A DNA stretch of 64,000 nucleotides from JAKOWB01 sp038363005 (GCA_038363005.1 JBBQBI010000004.1:217443-281442), one strand, 5' to 3'. Shown: positions 8,757-17,399, counted from the first letter of the stretch. Notes: a model not told the origin generated them from the sequence alone. Numbers and translations: made by a program.

Positions 8757-9407
8757 TCAGCGGCGCTCGCTGAGGGCCAGGCGAATGGCCAGGGCGCCCA
8801 GCACCGTGGCGGTCACGCGGTTCATCCAGACCTTCAGGCGCGGCTGGCGGCGCAGCCGCTCGGCCAGGCTGCCGGCGATCACCGCGACGATGCAGTTCAC
8901 GATGGTGCCGGAGATGTTGAACAGCGTGCCGAGGAACAGGATCTGCGCCCACACCAGGCCCTTGGCTGGCTCGGTGAACTGCGGCAGGAAGGCCAGGATG
9001 AAAAGCGCCACCTTGGGGTTCAGCACGTTGACCACCACGCCCTCGGCCCAGATGCGCCACAGGCTGGCGGGCTTGGCCGCCGTCAGGTCGTCCGGCCCGA
9101 CCTTGGTCACGAAGAGCTTCACCGCCAGGTAGAGCAGGTAGGCCGCGCCGACCCACTTCAGGATCTCGAAGCCGACCGCCGAGGCCGCCAGCAGCGCGGC
9201 GATGCCGACCGCCGCCAGCAGCGTATGCGCGGCCGAGCCGCCAAAGATGCCGAAGGCGGAGGCGATGCCGGCGCCGCGCCCCTGCGCCAGCGCGCGCGAG
9301 ATGACGTAGGTCATGTCGGCGCCGGGGGTGAGATTGAGCGCGATGGCCGCCGCCATGAAGGGCAGCAGATGGTCCAGCGCGGGGATGAAGGCCAGCCAGT
9401 CAGTCAT
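8757..9407 (-). CDS. LysE/RhtB family amino-acid exporter
   Basis: A 216-residue inner-membrane exporter of the LysE/RhtB family. It has about six hydrophobic segments and the family signature ALNLTPGADMTYVISRALAQG at residues 21-42. The glycine-rich second helix (AFGIFGGSAAHTLLAAVGI) and NPKVALFILAFLPQF are also typical. Substrates of the family are amino acids or homoserine lactones; the substrate here is not visible. The ATG at 9407 fits the family N-terminus. It is divergent from the serine hydrolase at 9481. Confidence 0.88.
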   Translation of the reverse strand: MTDWLAFIPALDHLLPFMAAAIALNLTPGADMTYVISRALAQGRGAGIASAFGIFGGSAAHTLLAAVGIAALLAASAVGFEILKWVGAAYLLYLAVKLFVTKVGPDDLTAAKPASLWRIWAEGVVVNVLNPKVALFILAFLPQFTEPAKGLVWAQILFLGTLFNISGTIVNCIVAVIAGSLAERLRRQPRLKVWMNRVTATVLGALAIRLALSERR

Positions 9408-9480
9408 GGCGGGAAGCCTAGCAAAGCCGGCGGGCTTCAGGTCCAATGCCGCCCCGACAACCCAGCGGCGAGGGGGCGGC

Positions 9481-10665
9481 ATGCGTCGCGCGCTTGTTTT
9501 TCTACTGCTGATCTGTCTCGGCGGCGCCTCGGCGATGGCCGACGGGACACCCGATTCACCCGAGCAGGCAGCGCTGCGCCGCCTGTTCCAGGCCCCCGTC
9601 CTGGAGGAATCCTGGTTCGGCCCCAACCTGCTGAAGGCCGCGCCGTTGGCGCAGCTGCAGGCGGTGCGCGACCAGCTGGTCGCCGCCTATGGCCCGCTGG
9701 TCATGGTCAAGCCGGGCAAGGATGGCTACTCGATCGAGCTGGAGCGCGCCTTCCTGCCGAGCAAGACGGCGGTGGATGGCGACGGGCGGATGATCGCCCT
9801 CTGGCTCGGCCCGCCGGTGCCCAGGGGCGGCAGCCTGAGCGAGCTGGAGACCGAGGTCGGCACGCTGCCGGGCACCGCCAGCCTGCTGGTCACCCGCGAC
9901 GGCGCGGTGCTGGCCGACCGCGGCGCGGACCAGCGCCTGGCCGTCGGCTCCGCCTTCAAGCTGGCGGTGCTGTTGGCCCTGCAGCAGGACATCGACGCCG
10001 GCCGCGCGCGCTGGGACGAGGTGCTGCGGTTGGAGGAACGCTTCCGCTCGCTGCCCACCGGCATGCTGCAGACCTGGCCGGTCGGCACGCCGCTGACCCT
10101 GCAGTCGCTGGCCAGCCTGATGATTTCGATCTCCGACAACACCGCGACCGACGCGCTGATCTATCGCCTGGGCAAGAGCCGCATCGAACCGCTGCTGCCC
10201 GAGGCGATGCGGCCAATGCTGACCACCCGGCAGTACTTCCTGCTCGGCGGCCAGGCATTGGCCGGCGAGCGGGCCAAGTGGATGGTGGCCGACGAGGCCG
10301 GGCGGCGGGCGATCTTGGCCGGCCTGGGCAGCCGGGCGCCGAACCTGGCCGACTTCGTTGCCGGCGAAACCGAGCTGGCCTTCGGCTGGCGCCTGACGGC
10401 GCATGAGCTCTGCGGCCTGATGGACCAGGTGGTGGGCCTGCCGCTGCTGGCGATCGACACCGCCGGCGCCGATTCCGGCGACTGGCAGGCGTTGGGCTTC
10501 AAGGGCGGTGCCGTCGCCGGTGCCGAAGCGCTGGTCGGCGGCTTTGTCGACCAGGGCGGCCATAAGCTCTGCCTGGCCTTGACCTGGAACGACCCGGCCG
10601 GCATCGACGCTGCGCGCATGGAGCAGCTCTATATCAAGGCTGTCTCGCTGCTGCCGCGGGAGTAG
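9481..10665 (+). CDS. Exported serine hydrolase, class A beta-lactamase-like
   Basis: A 394-residue exported protein with an N-terminal signal peptide (RRALVFLLLICLGGASAMA). The penicillin-recognising fold is shown by the SxxK motif SAFK (Ser157, Lys160), the SDN motif (218-220) in ISISDNTATDALI, and a KGG triad in FKGGAVAG near the C-terminus. An N-terminal domain of about 110 residues precedes the hydrolase, which is longer than a classical class A beta-lactamase (about 290). I see no clear omega-loop ExxLN motif, so true beta-lactamase activity is doubtful; a peptidoglycan or ester hydrolase is equally likely. ATG 9481 follows GAGGGGGCGGC. Confidence 0.8.
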   Translation: MRRALVFLLLICLGGASAMADGTPDSPEQAALRRLFQAPVLEESWFGPNLLKAAPLAQLQAVRDQLVAAYGPLVMVKPGKDGYSIELERAFLPSKTAVDGDGRMIALWLGPPVPRGGSLSELETEVGTLPGTASLLVTRDGAVLADRGADQRLAVGSAFKLAVLLALQQDIDAGRARWDEVLRLEERFRSLPTGMLQTWPVGTPLTLQSLASLMISISDNTATDALIYRLGKSRIEPLLPEAMRPMLTTRQYFLLGGQALAGERAKWMVADEAGRRAILAGLGSRAPNLADFVAGETELAFGWRLTAHELCGLMDQVVGLPLLAIDTAGADSGDWQALGFKGGAVAGAEALVGGFVDQGGHKLCLALTWNDPAGIDAARMEQLYIKAVSLLPRE

Positions 10666-10709
10666 GGACTTGCGGCGGGGGCGGCAATAAAATACCACCC
10701 CCACCCTGA

Positions 10710-10732
10710 CCCTCTTCCTTGGAGGGGGAGGG
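10710..10732. repeat. Intergenic hairpin repeat before cimA
   Basis: CCCTCTTCC and GGGGGAGGG form a 9-bp stem with two G-U pairs around a 5-base loop, preceded by CACCCTGAC. It resembles the C-rich/G-rich short hairpins scattered through many proteobacterial genomes. There is no U-run, so a terminator role for the upstream hydrolase gene is uncertain. Confidence 0.5.
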
Positions 10733-10756
10733 CAACCCAAAGGCGGCCAGCAGCCA

Positions 10757-12361
10757 GTGTCTGACAAGCGCGTCTATCTGTTCGATTCCACCCTGCGCGA
10801 CGGCGCGCAGACGCAGGGCGTGGATTTCTCCGTCTCCGACAAGGTGGCGCTGGCGCAGGCGTTGGACCGCTTCGGCATCGACTATGTCGAGGGCGGCTGG
10901 CCCGGTGCCAACCCGACCGACGATGCCTTCTTCGCCAACCCGCCGGCCTTGAAGCAGGCGACCTTCGTCGCCTTCGGCATGACGCGGCGGCCCGGCCGCT
11001 CGATCGGCAACGATCCCGGGCTCAATGCTGTGCTGCAGTCCAAGGCGCCGGCCGCCTGCCTGGTCGGCAAGACCTGGGACTTCCATGTCGACGTGGCGCT
11101 GGGCATCCCGCGCGGCGAGAACATCGAGATGATCGCCGAGTCCATCGCCCACGCGAAGACCCGCAAGGACGAGGTGCACTTCGACGCCGAGCACTTCTTC
11201 GACGGCTACAAGGCCAATCCGACCTATGCGCTGGACTGCATCAAGGCGGCGCACGGCGCCGGCGCGCGCTGGATCGTGCTGTGCGACACCAACGGCGGCA
11301 CGCTGCCGGCGGAGATCGAGCGCATCGTCGGCGCGGTGACCGACCACATCCCGGGCAGCCAGCTTGGCATCCATTGCCACAACGACACCGAGAACGCGGT
11401 GGCCAATTCACTGGCCGCGGTGAAGGCCGGCGCGCGGCAGATCCAGGGCACCCTGAACGGCCTGGGCGAGCGCTGCGGCAACGCCAACCTGATCTCGCTG
11501 ATCCCCTCGCTGAAGCTGAAGACCGACTTTGAGATCGGTGTGACCGATACGGCGCTGGCGCACTTGACGCAGCTGTCGCGGCTGCTGGACGAGCGGCTGA
11601 ACCGCGCGCCGACGAAGAACCAGCCCTACGTCGGCGACAGCGCCTTCGCCCACAAGGGCGGGCTGCATGTCTCGGCCGTCGAGAAGGACCCGCGCACCTA
11701 CGAGCACATCGAGCCCACGCTGGTCGGCAACCGCCGCCACATCGTGGTCTCCGACCAGGCCGGCCGCGCCAACTTCCTGGTGCGCTTCCGCGACCTGGGG
11801 ATCGAGCTGGAGCCCGACGACCCCAAGGTCCTGACCCTGATCGACCGGGTCAAGGCGCGCGAGTTCGAAGGCTATGCCTACGACGGCGCCGAGGCCTCGT
11901 TCGAACTGCTGGCCCGGCGCGCGCTGGGCGAGGTGCCGGAGTACTTCTCGCTGGCCCGCTTCCGCGTCATGGACGATCGCCGCTGGAACGCGCGCGGCGA
12001 CCTGGTGACCGAGTCCGAGGCCACGGTGACGGTCGAGGTGGGCGGCGACCAGCTGATGACCGTGGCCACCGGCAACGGCCCGGTGAACGCGCTGGACCTG
12101 GCGCTGCGCAAGGCGCTGCTGCCGCGCTATCCGCAGCTTGCCGACCTGCGGCTGGTCGACTTCAAGGTGCGCATCCTGACACCCGAGGCCGGCACCGAGG
12201 CGGTGACCCGGGTGATGATCGAAAGCGCCGATGCGACCGGCCGCCGCTGGACCACCATCGGCGTCTCGCCCAACATCATCGATGCCTCGTTCAACGCGCT
12301 CAGCGACGCGCTGGCCTGGAAGCTCTACCGTGACGGCGCCAAGTCCGCCGGCCAGGGCTGA
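10757..12361 (+). CDS. cimA: Citramalate synthase
   Basis: Condenses pyruvate and acetyl-CoA to (R)-citramalate, the first step of the threonine-independent route to 2-oxobutyrate and isoleucine. Length is 534 aa. The HMGL-like TIM barrel begins with YLFDSTLRDGAQTQGVDFS (residues 7-25), followed by the specificity-region stretch IDYVEGGWPGANPTDDAFF and the metal-binding HCHNDTENAVANSLAAV. The C-terminal LeuA-type allosteric domain (about 400-530) is present, so feedback control by isoleucine is likely. The FSVSDK / EGGWPG pattern separates this clade from 2-isopropylmalate synthase. The start is GTG 10757. The stop overlaps the trmJ start by one base. Confidence 0.92.
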   Translation: MSDKRVYLFDSTLRDGAQTQGVDFSVSDKVALAQALDRFGIDYVEGGWPGANPTDDAFFANPPALKQATFVAFGMTRRPGRSIGNDPGLNAVLQSKAPAACLVGKTWDFHVDVALGIPRGENIEMIAESIAHAKTRKDEVHFDAEHFFDGYKANPTYALDCIKAAHGAGARWIVLCDTNGGTLPAEIERIVGAVTDHIPGSQLGIHCHNDTENAVANSLAAVKAGARQIQGTLNGLGERCGNANLISLIPSLKLKTDFEIGVTDTALAHLTQLSRLLDERLNRAPTKNQPYVGDSAFAHKGGLHVSAVEKDPRTYEHIEPTLVGNRRHIVVSDQAGRANFLVRFRDLGIELEPDDPKVLTLIDRVKAREFEGYAYDGAEASFELLARRALGEVPEYFSLARFRVMDDRRWNARGDLVTESEATVTVEVGGDQLMTVATGNGPVNALDLALRKALLPRYPQLADLRLVDFKVRILTPEAGTEAVTRVMIESADATGRRWTTIGVSPNIIDASFNALSDALAWKLYRDGAKSAGQG

Positions 12362-13083
12362 TGCAGCCGCCCGCCATCATCCTGGTGCGCCCGCAGCTGG
12401 GCGTGAACATCGGCTCGGCGGCGCGCGCCATGATGAACACCGGGCTGACCGACCTGCGTCTGGTGGCGCCGCGCGAAGGCTGGCCCAACGAGCATGCGCT
12501 GCCGGCCGCCGGCAAGGCCTCGGTGATCCTGGACGCCGCCAAGGTCTATGACAGCGTGGCCGCGGCGACGGCCGACCTGACGCAGGTCTATGCCACCACC
12601 TGGCGCGGGCGCGGCCTGGTGAAGTGGGTGGTGACGCCGCGCCAGGCAGCGGTCGAGCTGCGCACCGCCACGGCGCCGGCCGGGGTGCTTTTCGGGCCGG
12701 AGCGCACCGGCCTGGCCAACGAGGACCTGGCCCAGGCGCAGGCGCTGATCACCGTCCCACTGAACCCCGAGCATCCTTCGCTCAACCTGGCGCAGGCCGT
12801 GCTGCTGGTGGGCTACGAGTGGTGGATGGCAGCCGACAGCTCGCCGCCGCGCGAGCTGGAGCGCAACCACGCGCCGCCGGCGACGCAGGCCGAGCTGGCC
12901 AACTTCATGACCCGCCTGATCGAGCAGCTGGACGAGGGCGGCTTCCTCTACCCGCCGGAAAAGCGCGAGGGCATGGTGCATAACCTGCAGGCGCTGTTCG
13001 GCCGCCTGGAGGCGACGGAGCACGAGATCGGCACGCTGCACGGCATCGTCAAGGCACTGCGGGCTCCACGGAAGCGGGGCTGA
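12361..13083 (+). CDS. trmJ: TrmJ-type tRNA/rRNA 2'-O-methyltransferase
   Basis: A SpoU/TrmH-superfamily RNA methyltransferase, 240 aa. Motif 1 is IILVRPQLGVNIGSAARAM (about residues 6-24), motif 2 is AGVLFGPERTGLANED, and motif 3 is PLNPEHPSLNLAQAVLLVGY, which form the SAM-binding trefoil knot. The Pro-Gln-x-Gly-x-Asn variant and the C-terminal helical extension match TrmJ, which methylates position 32 of tRNAs. It is translationally coupled to cimA through the TGATG overlap. The last 35 bp overlap the convergent EamA gene. Precise target base is inferred from family. Confidence 0.87.
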   Translation: MQPPAIILVRPQLGVNIGSAARAMMNTGLTDLRLVAPREGWPNEHALPAAGKASVILDAAKVYDSVAAATADLTQVYATTWRGRGLVKWVVTPRQAAVELRTATAPAGVLFGPERTGLANEDLAQAQALITVPLNPEHPSLNLAQAVLLVGYEWWMAADSSPPRELERNHAPPATQAELANFMTRLIEQLDEGGFLYPPEKREGMVHNLQALFGRLEATEHEIGTLHGIVKALRAPRKRG

Positions 13084-13960
13084 GCTTGCGCGGCCGGCGC
13101 AGTGTCCAGAGCGTGTGCGCCAGCAGCGAGCCCAGCACCAGCGCGCCGCCGAGCAGTGTGGTGTCGGGCGGTACCTCGCCGACGCCGGCCCAGACCGCCA
13201 GTGGGCCCAGCACCACCTCCAGCAGGATCAGCAAGCTGACCTCGGCCGCCGGCAGGTAGCGCGGCCCGATCGCGGTCAAGGCCGTGCCGACCGGCAGCAG
13301 CAGGCCGTTCAGCAGGGTCCAGCCCCAGGTGCCGCTGTCCATTTGCTGCAGCGGCTGCAGGCCCTGGCCCAGCAGGAACATGAAGGGGATGGCGAAGGCG
13401 CAGTTGATCAGGCCGGCGATCACCACGCCCGGCACCATGTCGATATCGCGGCGCTTGCGCAGGATGGCGAAGTAGACGGCGAAGAGCAGGGCGGTGAGCA
13501 GGGCGGCGCCGTCGCCGATGATGGTCGGCTGGTCGATGCCACCCCAGACCACGATGCCGATGCCGACGAAGCCGCCGAGCATGGCCAGGAAGAGCGCGCG
13601 GCTGATGCGCTCGCCGATCAGCCAGCGGGCGATGATAGCCACCAGGAACGGCTCGGCGGCGATGTAGAGCAGCACGTTGGCGACCGAGGTGTGGGCGAAG
13701 GCGAAGATGAAGGAGATGCCGCCCAGGCCATTAAACAGCGCGGCCAGCAGCCCCCAGCGGCCGATGCGCCGCAGCGAGGGCCAGAAGGCGCCGCCGCGCA
13801 GTGCCAGCAGGATCACCGACAGCCCGCCGGCGATCATCAGGCCGCGGATCGCCGCATAGGTGAAGGGCTCGACGTCGGCCAGGCGGATCAGCAGCCCGTC
13901 GGGCGTGAAGACGAGCGAGCCGGTCGCGGTGATCAGCAGTCCCTTGGTGTGCGGCCGCAT
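13049..13960 (-). CDS. EamA/DMT family transporter
   Basis: A 303-residue drug/metabolite transporter with about ten hydrophobic segments in two EamA halves (GLLITATGSLVFTPDGLLIRLADVEPFTY onward, and the second half from about residue 150). I choose the ATG at 13960, because AAGGAAAC precedes it at good spacing; a Met 13 codons upstream (13999) has no ribosome site. Substrate is unknown. Its 3' end overlaps trmJ on the opposite strand by 35 bp, and it is divergent from the DUF1989 gene. Confidence 0.87.
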   Translation of the reverse strand: MRPHTKGLLITATGSLVFTPDGLLIRLADVEPFTYAAIRGLMIAGGLSVILLALRGGAFWPSLRRIGRWGLLAALFNGLGGISFIFAFAHTSVANVLLYIAAEPFLVAIIARWLIGERISRALFLAMLGGFVGIGIVVWGGIDQPTIIGDGAALLTALLFAVYFAILRKRRDIDMVPGVVIAGLINCAFAIPFMFLLGQGLQPLQQMDSGTWGWTLLNGLLLPVGTALTAIGPRYLPAAEVSLLILLEVVLGPLAVWAGVGEVPPDTTLLGGALVLGSLLAHTLWTLRRPRKLSPASVEPAVP

Positions 13961-14059
13961 CGTCTTCGTTTCCTTGGCCGGCGTGCCCAGTTCGCGCATT
14001 GACAGGGCTGGCGGCGGCCGGGAGCATCAAGCGCGGAACCCGACGGAGGAGGCAAGCCC

Positions 14060-14665
14060 ATGAGCGACAAAACTGGCCCGTTGATCACTATCCCGGCGCG
14101 CAAGGGCAAGGCGGTGCGCCTGGGCAAGGGGCAGCACATCAAGGTGATCAACCCGACCGGCCAGCAGGTGGTCGACACCTGGGCCTTCAATGCCAACAAC
14201 ACCTCGGAGTTCCAGTCCAACGAGCACACGCGCGCCTTCATGCTGAAGATGATCCCGCAGCCCGGCGACGTGCTCTACACCAACCAGCGGCGGCCGATTC
14301 TCACCATGATCGAGGACACCTCGCCGGGCATCCACGACATGCTGATCGCGGCCTGCGATCCCTCGCGCTACGAGCTGCTGGGCGTCGACGAGTATCACGA
14401 CAACTGCCAGGACAACCTGCACGCCGCGCTCTGGGAGCTCGGTATGACCGCGCCGGAAACGCCCAGCCCATTGAATCTGTTCATGAATATTCCATGGGAC
14501 GGCAACGGCCTGGCGTTCGAGGAGTCGCCGACCCGGCCGGGCGATTACGTCGTGCTGCGGGCCGAGATGACCTGCGTCGTCGCCTTCTCCGCCTGCCCGC
14601 AGGACATCGTGAAGATCAACGGCCTGGGCCGGAAGCCCAGCCACGCGGAGTTCGTGGTGTTCTGA
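14060..14665 (+). CDS. DUF1989 / urea carboxylase-associated family protein
   Basis: A 201-residue protein of the DUF1989 family, whose members include urea carboxylase-associated proteins linked to guanidine and urea metabolism. Family landmarks are IPARKGKAVRLGKGQHIKVIN, QVVDTWAFNA, NEHTRAFMLKMIPQPGDVLYTNQRRPILTM, the metal-site-like stretch HDMLIAACDPSRYELLG, DNCQDNLHAAL, and NLFMNIPWDGNG. Conserved Cys, His and Asp suggest a metal site. No urea carboxylase or guanidine genes are visible here, so this is a lone member. ATG 14060 follows GGAGGAGGCAAGCCC. The gene ends 17 bp before a palindromic repeat. Confidence 0.85.
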   Translation: MSDKTGPLITIPARKGKAVRLGKGQHIKVINPTGQQVVDTWAFNANNTSEFQSNEHTRAFMLKMIPQPGDVLYTNQRRPILTMIEDTSPGIHDMLIAACDPSRYELLGVDEYHDNCQDNLHAALWELGMTAPETPSPLNLFMNIPWDGNGLAFEESPTRPGDYVVLRAEMTCVVAFSACPQDIVKINGLGRKPSHAEFVVF

Positions 14666-14682
14666 CGGCGCTTGTGGCACCT

Positions 14683-14790
14683 CCTTCAATACGGCCCGCC
14701 GCGCGGCCTCCTCAGGATGAGGTAAGTACCTATGCCAATTTCAGAAACCTCATCCTGAGGAACCACCGCAGGTGGCGTCTCGAAGGATGG
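14683..14790. repeat. Intergenic inverted repeat with CTCAGGATGAGG cores
   Basis: Left arm runs from CCTTCAATACGG to CTCCTCAGGATGAGG and right arm from CCTCATCCTGAGGAACCAC to TCTCGAAGGATGG, separated by about 25 bp. The arms are inverted relative to each other and each core can also fold on itself. This is a different family from the 87-bp CTTGT-loop repeats; similar sequences are common between genes in alphaproteobacteria. Confidence 0.8.
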
Positions 14791-14813
14791 GCCAAGGGCA
14801 CCTGCGGGCCGAT

Positions 14814-14841
14814 TTGACAATCCGCCGTCCCTGACTATAGT
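14814..14841 (+). promoter_or_regulatory. Sigma-70 promoter of rpsD
   Basis: TTGACA at 14814-14819, a 16-bp spacer, and TATAGT at 14836-14841, close to full consensus and unusual in this GC-rich sequence. The discriminator after the -10 is GC-rich (CCCGCGC), as in stringently controlled ribosomal promoters. The predicted start near 14848 gives a leader of about 120 nt before rpsD. Confidence 0.85.
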
Positions 14842-14862
14842 CCCGCGCACTTCCGGGAACGT

Positions 14863-14900
14863 GGGCGTAGACCACTGTTGTCTGCGCCCCGTCTGCTTTT
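14863..14900 (+). promoter_or_regulatory. Hairpin plus T-run in the rpsD leader
   Basis: GGGCGTAGAC (14863-14872) and GTCTGCGCCC (14880-14889) form a 10-bp stem with one mismatch around the loop CACTGTT, followed by GTCTGC and TTTTT at 14896-14900. S4 autoregulates its mRNA in other bacteria, so this may be an attenuator or S4-binding leader. That role is inferred from position and shape only. Confidence 0.45.
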
Positions 14901-14970
14901 TGGAGTGGACCTACCGGGACAACCAGGACAGAGCCAAGCTCGTCCGCAAGCAAGAAGGAGCATCGCCTTC

Positions 14971-15585
14971 ATGTCGAAGCGCGAGAACTCGAAGTACAAG
15001 ATCGACCGCCGTCTCGGCGTCAATCTGTGGGGTCGCCCCAAGTCCCCGATCAACAAGCGCCAGTACGGCCCGGGCCAGCACGGCCAGCGCCGCAAGAAGC
15101 CGACCGACTTCGGCACCCAGCTGATGGCGAAGCAGAAGCTGAAGGGCTATTACGGCTCGATCGGCGAGCGCCAGTTCCGCAAGTACTACCAGGAAGCCGC
15201 CCGTCGCAAGGGCGACACCGGCGAGAACCTGGTGGGCCTGCTGGAGCGCAGGCTGGACGCGGTGGTCTACCGCGCCAAGTTCGTGCCGACGGTCTTCGCC
15301 GCGCGCCAGTTCGTCAACCATGGCCACGTCACGGTGAACGGCAAGCGCGTCACCATCTCGTCCTACCAGGTCAAGGACGGCGACGAGATCCAGATCCGCG
15401 CCAAGAGCCGCGACCTGCCGTTGGTGCTGTCGGCCATCGACAGCAGCGAGCGTGAGGTGCCGGACTACGTCGAGGTCAACATCGGCGAGCGCAAGGCGCG
15501 CTACGTGCGCCAGCCCAAGCTGAGCGACGTGCCCTATCCGGTGCAGATGGAACCCAACCTGGTGGTCGAGTTCTACTCGCGCTGA
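14971..15585 (+). CDS. rpsD: 30S ribosomal protein S4
   Basis: Primary 16S rRNA-binding protein of the small subunit. Length is 204 aa, normal for alphaproteobacterial S4. N-terminal SKRENSKYKIDRRLGVNLWG, GPGQHGQRRKKPTDFG and QLMAKQKLKGYYG match the family, and the S4 RNA-binding domain lies at about residues 94-155 (LERRLDAVVYRAKFVPTVFAARQFVNHGHV). The frame is open upstream; ATG 14971 is fixed by AAGGAG 10 bases before it. The gene is transcribed alone, as in many alphaproteobacteria, from the TTGACA/TATAGT promoter, and ends at a strong terminator. Confidence 0.99.
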   Translation: MSKRENSKYKIDRRLGVNLWGRPKSPINKRQYGPGQHGQRRKKPTDFGTQLMAKQKLKGYYGSIGERQFRKYYQEAARRKGDTGENLVGLLERRLDAVVYRAKFVPTVFAARQFVNHGHVTVNGKRVTISSYQVKDGDEIQIRAKSRDLPLVLSAIDSSEREVPDYVEVNIGERKARYVRQPKLSDVPYPVQMEPNLVVEFYSR

Positions 15586-15607
15586 GGTTTGCTACGACGA
15601 ACATGCG

Positions 15608-15640
15608 AAGGGCCGCCCGGTGGGGCGGCCCTTTTGCTTT
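15608..15640 (+). terminator. Rho-independent terminator of rpsD
   Basis: A 10-bp perfect stem, AAGGGCCGCC with GGCGGCCCTT (15608-15617 and 15624-15633), a 6-base loop, then TTGCTTT. It lies 22 bp after the rpsD stop. Confidence 0.93.
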
Positions 15641-15708
15641 GGTACCAGCCAGTCCCATTGCTTGTCCGTATTGGCCGCTTCGCGGTCCTAGCGAAGCAAG
15701 GACCAAGC

Positions 15709-15722
15709 TTGATCCAAGTCAA
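15709..15722 (+). promoter_or_regulatory. FNR/NnrR/FixK-type box upstream of nirK
   Basis: TTGATCCAAGTCAA matches the Crp/FNR-family consensus TTGAT-N4-ATCAA at nine of ten positions. Its centre is 72 bp upstream of the nirK ATG. Alphaproteobacterial nirK genes are commonly activated by FNR-family regulators (NnrR, DNR, FixK, FnrL), which bind at about -41.5. A box here would place the transcript start near 15757. Confidence 0.75.
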
Positions 15723-15741
15723 TGAGCGCCAGTCTCCAGGG

Positions 15742-15758
15742 GTGCATTAAATATGCAT
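15742..15758 (+). promoter_or_regulatory. NsrR-like dyad upstream of nirK
   Basis: GTGCAT-TAAAT-ATGCAT reproduces the spacing of the NsrR operator core ATGCAT-TTNAA-ATGCAT with one mismatch in the arms. NsrR is a nitric-oxide-sensing Fe-S repressor. The dyad covers the expected -10/+1 region if the upstream FNR-type box acts at -41.5, a sensible place for repression. Confidence 0.55.
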
Positions 15759-15787
15759 TCTAAATACCAATATGAAGGAGACGAGCG

Positions 15788-16996
15788 ATGACGACCCTGA
15801 CCGAAGATCTCGCGCGCGGCGCCACCCGGCGTGCCTTCATGCGCAATAGCACCCTGGCATCGGCGCTCTTGGTCGGCGACGCGTTGCTGGGCGGTGTCCA
15901 GGCGGCCCCGGAGGTCCTGGGGCTGCTTCAAGAGCCAGCGCGCCTGAAAGTGCGCCCGCGCCCTGTGGCGGAGACGCCGCCGGTCGATCCAGCCAGCCTG
16001 CCGCGGGTGAAACAGGCCATGGTGGCGCCGCCTTTCCTGCCGGAGCACGAACAGGTCGCGACCGGCGGACCGAAGATCGTCGAGGTGACCCTGGTCATCG
16101 AGGAGAAGGTGATCGAACTCGACGATCTCGGCACTCAGGTCTGGGCGCTGACCTACAACGGCTTGGTACCCGGCCCGATGATCGTGGTGCACGAGGGCGA
16201 CTACGTCGAGTTGACGCTGCAGAATCCAGCCAGCAATCGCATGGAGCACAACATCGACTTCCATGCCTCGACCGGCGCCCTCGGCGGCGGCGCGCTGACC
16301 AAGGTGCAGCCGGGCGAACAGGCGGTGTTGCGCTGGAAAGCGACCAAGCCCGGCGTCTTCGTCTACCACTGCGCCCCGGGCGACCTGATGATTCCCTACC
16401 ACGTGGTGCATGGCATGAACGGCGCCATCATGGTGCTGCCGCGCGACGGCCTGACTGACGGGCAGGGCGAACCGCTGCGCTATGACCGCGCCTACTTCAT
16501 CGGCGAGCAGGATTTCTACATCCCGCGCGACGAGAACGGCGACTACGTGGTCTACGAGGCGGCCGGCGACAGCTTCAGCGACTGCCTGGCGGTGATGGCG
16601 ACGCTGACGCCGACGCATGTGGTGTTCAATGGCAAGGCCGGCGCGCTGACTGGCGACCAGGCCATGACCGCGGCGGTTGGCGAGACGGTGCTGTTCATCC
16701 ACGCCCAGGCCAATCGGGACAGCCGCCCGCACCTGATCGGCGGCCATGGCGACCACGTCTGGGAAACCGGCTCGTTCAGCGACGCCCCGGCGAGCGGACT
16801 GGAAACCTGGTTCATCCGCGGCGGCTCGGCCGGCTGCATGGCCTATACCTTCCGCCAGCCGGGGCTCTACGCCTACGTGAACCACAACCTGATCGAGGCG
16901 GTGATGCTGGGCGCCCTGGCCCAGATCGTGGTCACGGGCGATTGGAACGACGATCTGATGACGCAGGTCGCCAAGCCCGGTCCGATGGCAAGTTGA
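15788..16996 (+). CDS. nirK: Copper-containing nitrite reductase
   Basis: Reduces nitrite to nitric oxide in the periplasm during denitrification. Length is 402 aa. An N-terminal twin-arginine signal (TRRAFMRNSTLASALL) is followed by two cupredoxin domains. Copper ligands are recognisable in HNIDFHASTGALGGG, FVYHCAPGDLMIPYHVVHGM (type 1 Cys195, His205, Met210; type 2 His194), the catalytic-pocket PHLIGGHGDHVWETG and the C-terminal AYVNHNLIEAV. SD GAAGGAGACGAGCG precedes ATG 15788. No nor, nos, nnr or nirV gene lies within the window, so it is a single-gene unit, with the FNR-type and NsrR-like sites in front of it. Confidence 0.97.
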   Translation: MTTLTEDLARGATRRAFMRNSTLASALLVGDALLGGVQAAPEVLGLLQEPARLKVRPRPVAETPPVDPASLPRVKQAMVAPPFLPEHEQVATGGPKIVEVTLVIEEKVIELDDLGTQVWALTYNGLVPGPMIVVHEGDYVELTLQNPASNRMEHNIDFHASTGALGGGALTKVQPGEQAVLRWKATKPGVFVYHCAPGDLMIPYHVVHGMNGAIMVLPRDGLTDGQGEPLRYDRAYFIGEQDFYIPRDENGDYVVYEAAGDSFSDCLAVMATLTPTHVVFNGKAGALTGDQAMTAAVGETVLFIHAQANRDSRPHLIGGHGDHVWETGSFSDAPASGLETWFIRGGSAGCMAYTFRQPGLYAYVNHNLIEAVMLGALAQIVVTGDWNDDLMTQVAKPGPMAS

Positions 16997-17007
16997 AGTT
17001 CACTGGC

Positions 17008-17029
17008 CCCGGCGGCTTCCGCCGCCGGG
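17008..17029. terminator. GC-rich hairpin between nirK and grxD
   Basis: CCCGGCGGC-TTCC-GCCGCCGGG is a 9-bp perfect stem with a tetraloop in the 46-bp gap between two convergent genes. It probably serves both strands; neither side has a good U-run, so efficiency is uncertain. Confidence 0.55.
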
Positions 17030-17042
17030 TTGCCGCGGCAGT

Positions 17043-17381
<339 letters not shown>

Positions 17382-17399
17382 GGCCCTAAGTCCTTCCGT

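Noticed and set aside
9481..10665. Antibiotic-resistance class A beta-lactamase
   Set aside because: SxxK and SDN motifs are present, but the long N-terminal domain and lack of a clear ExxLN loop argue against a true beta-lactamase.
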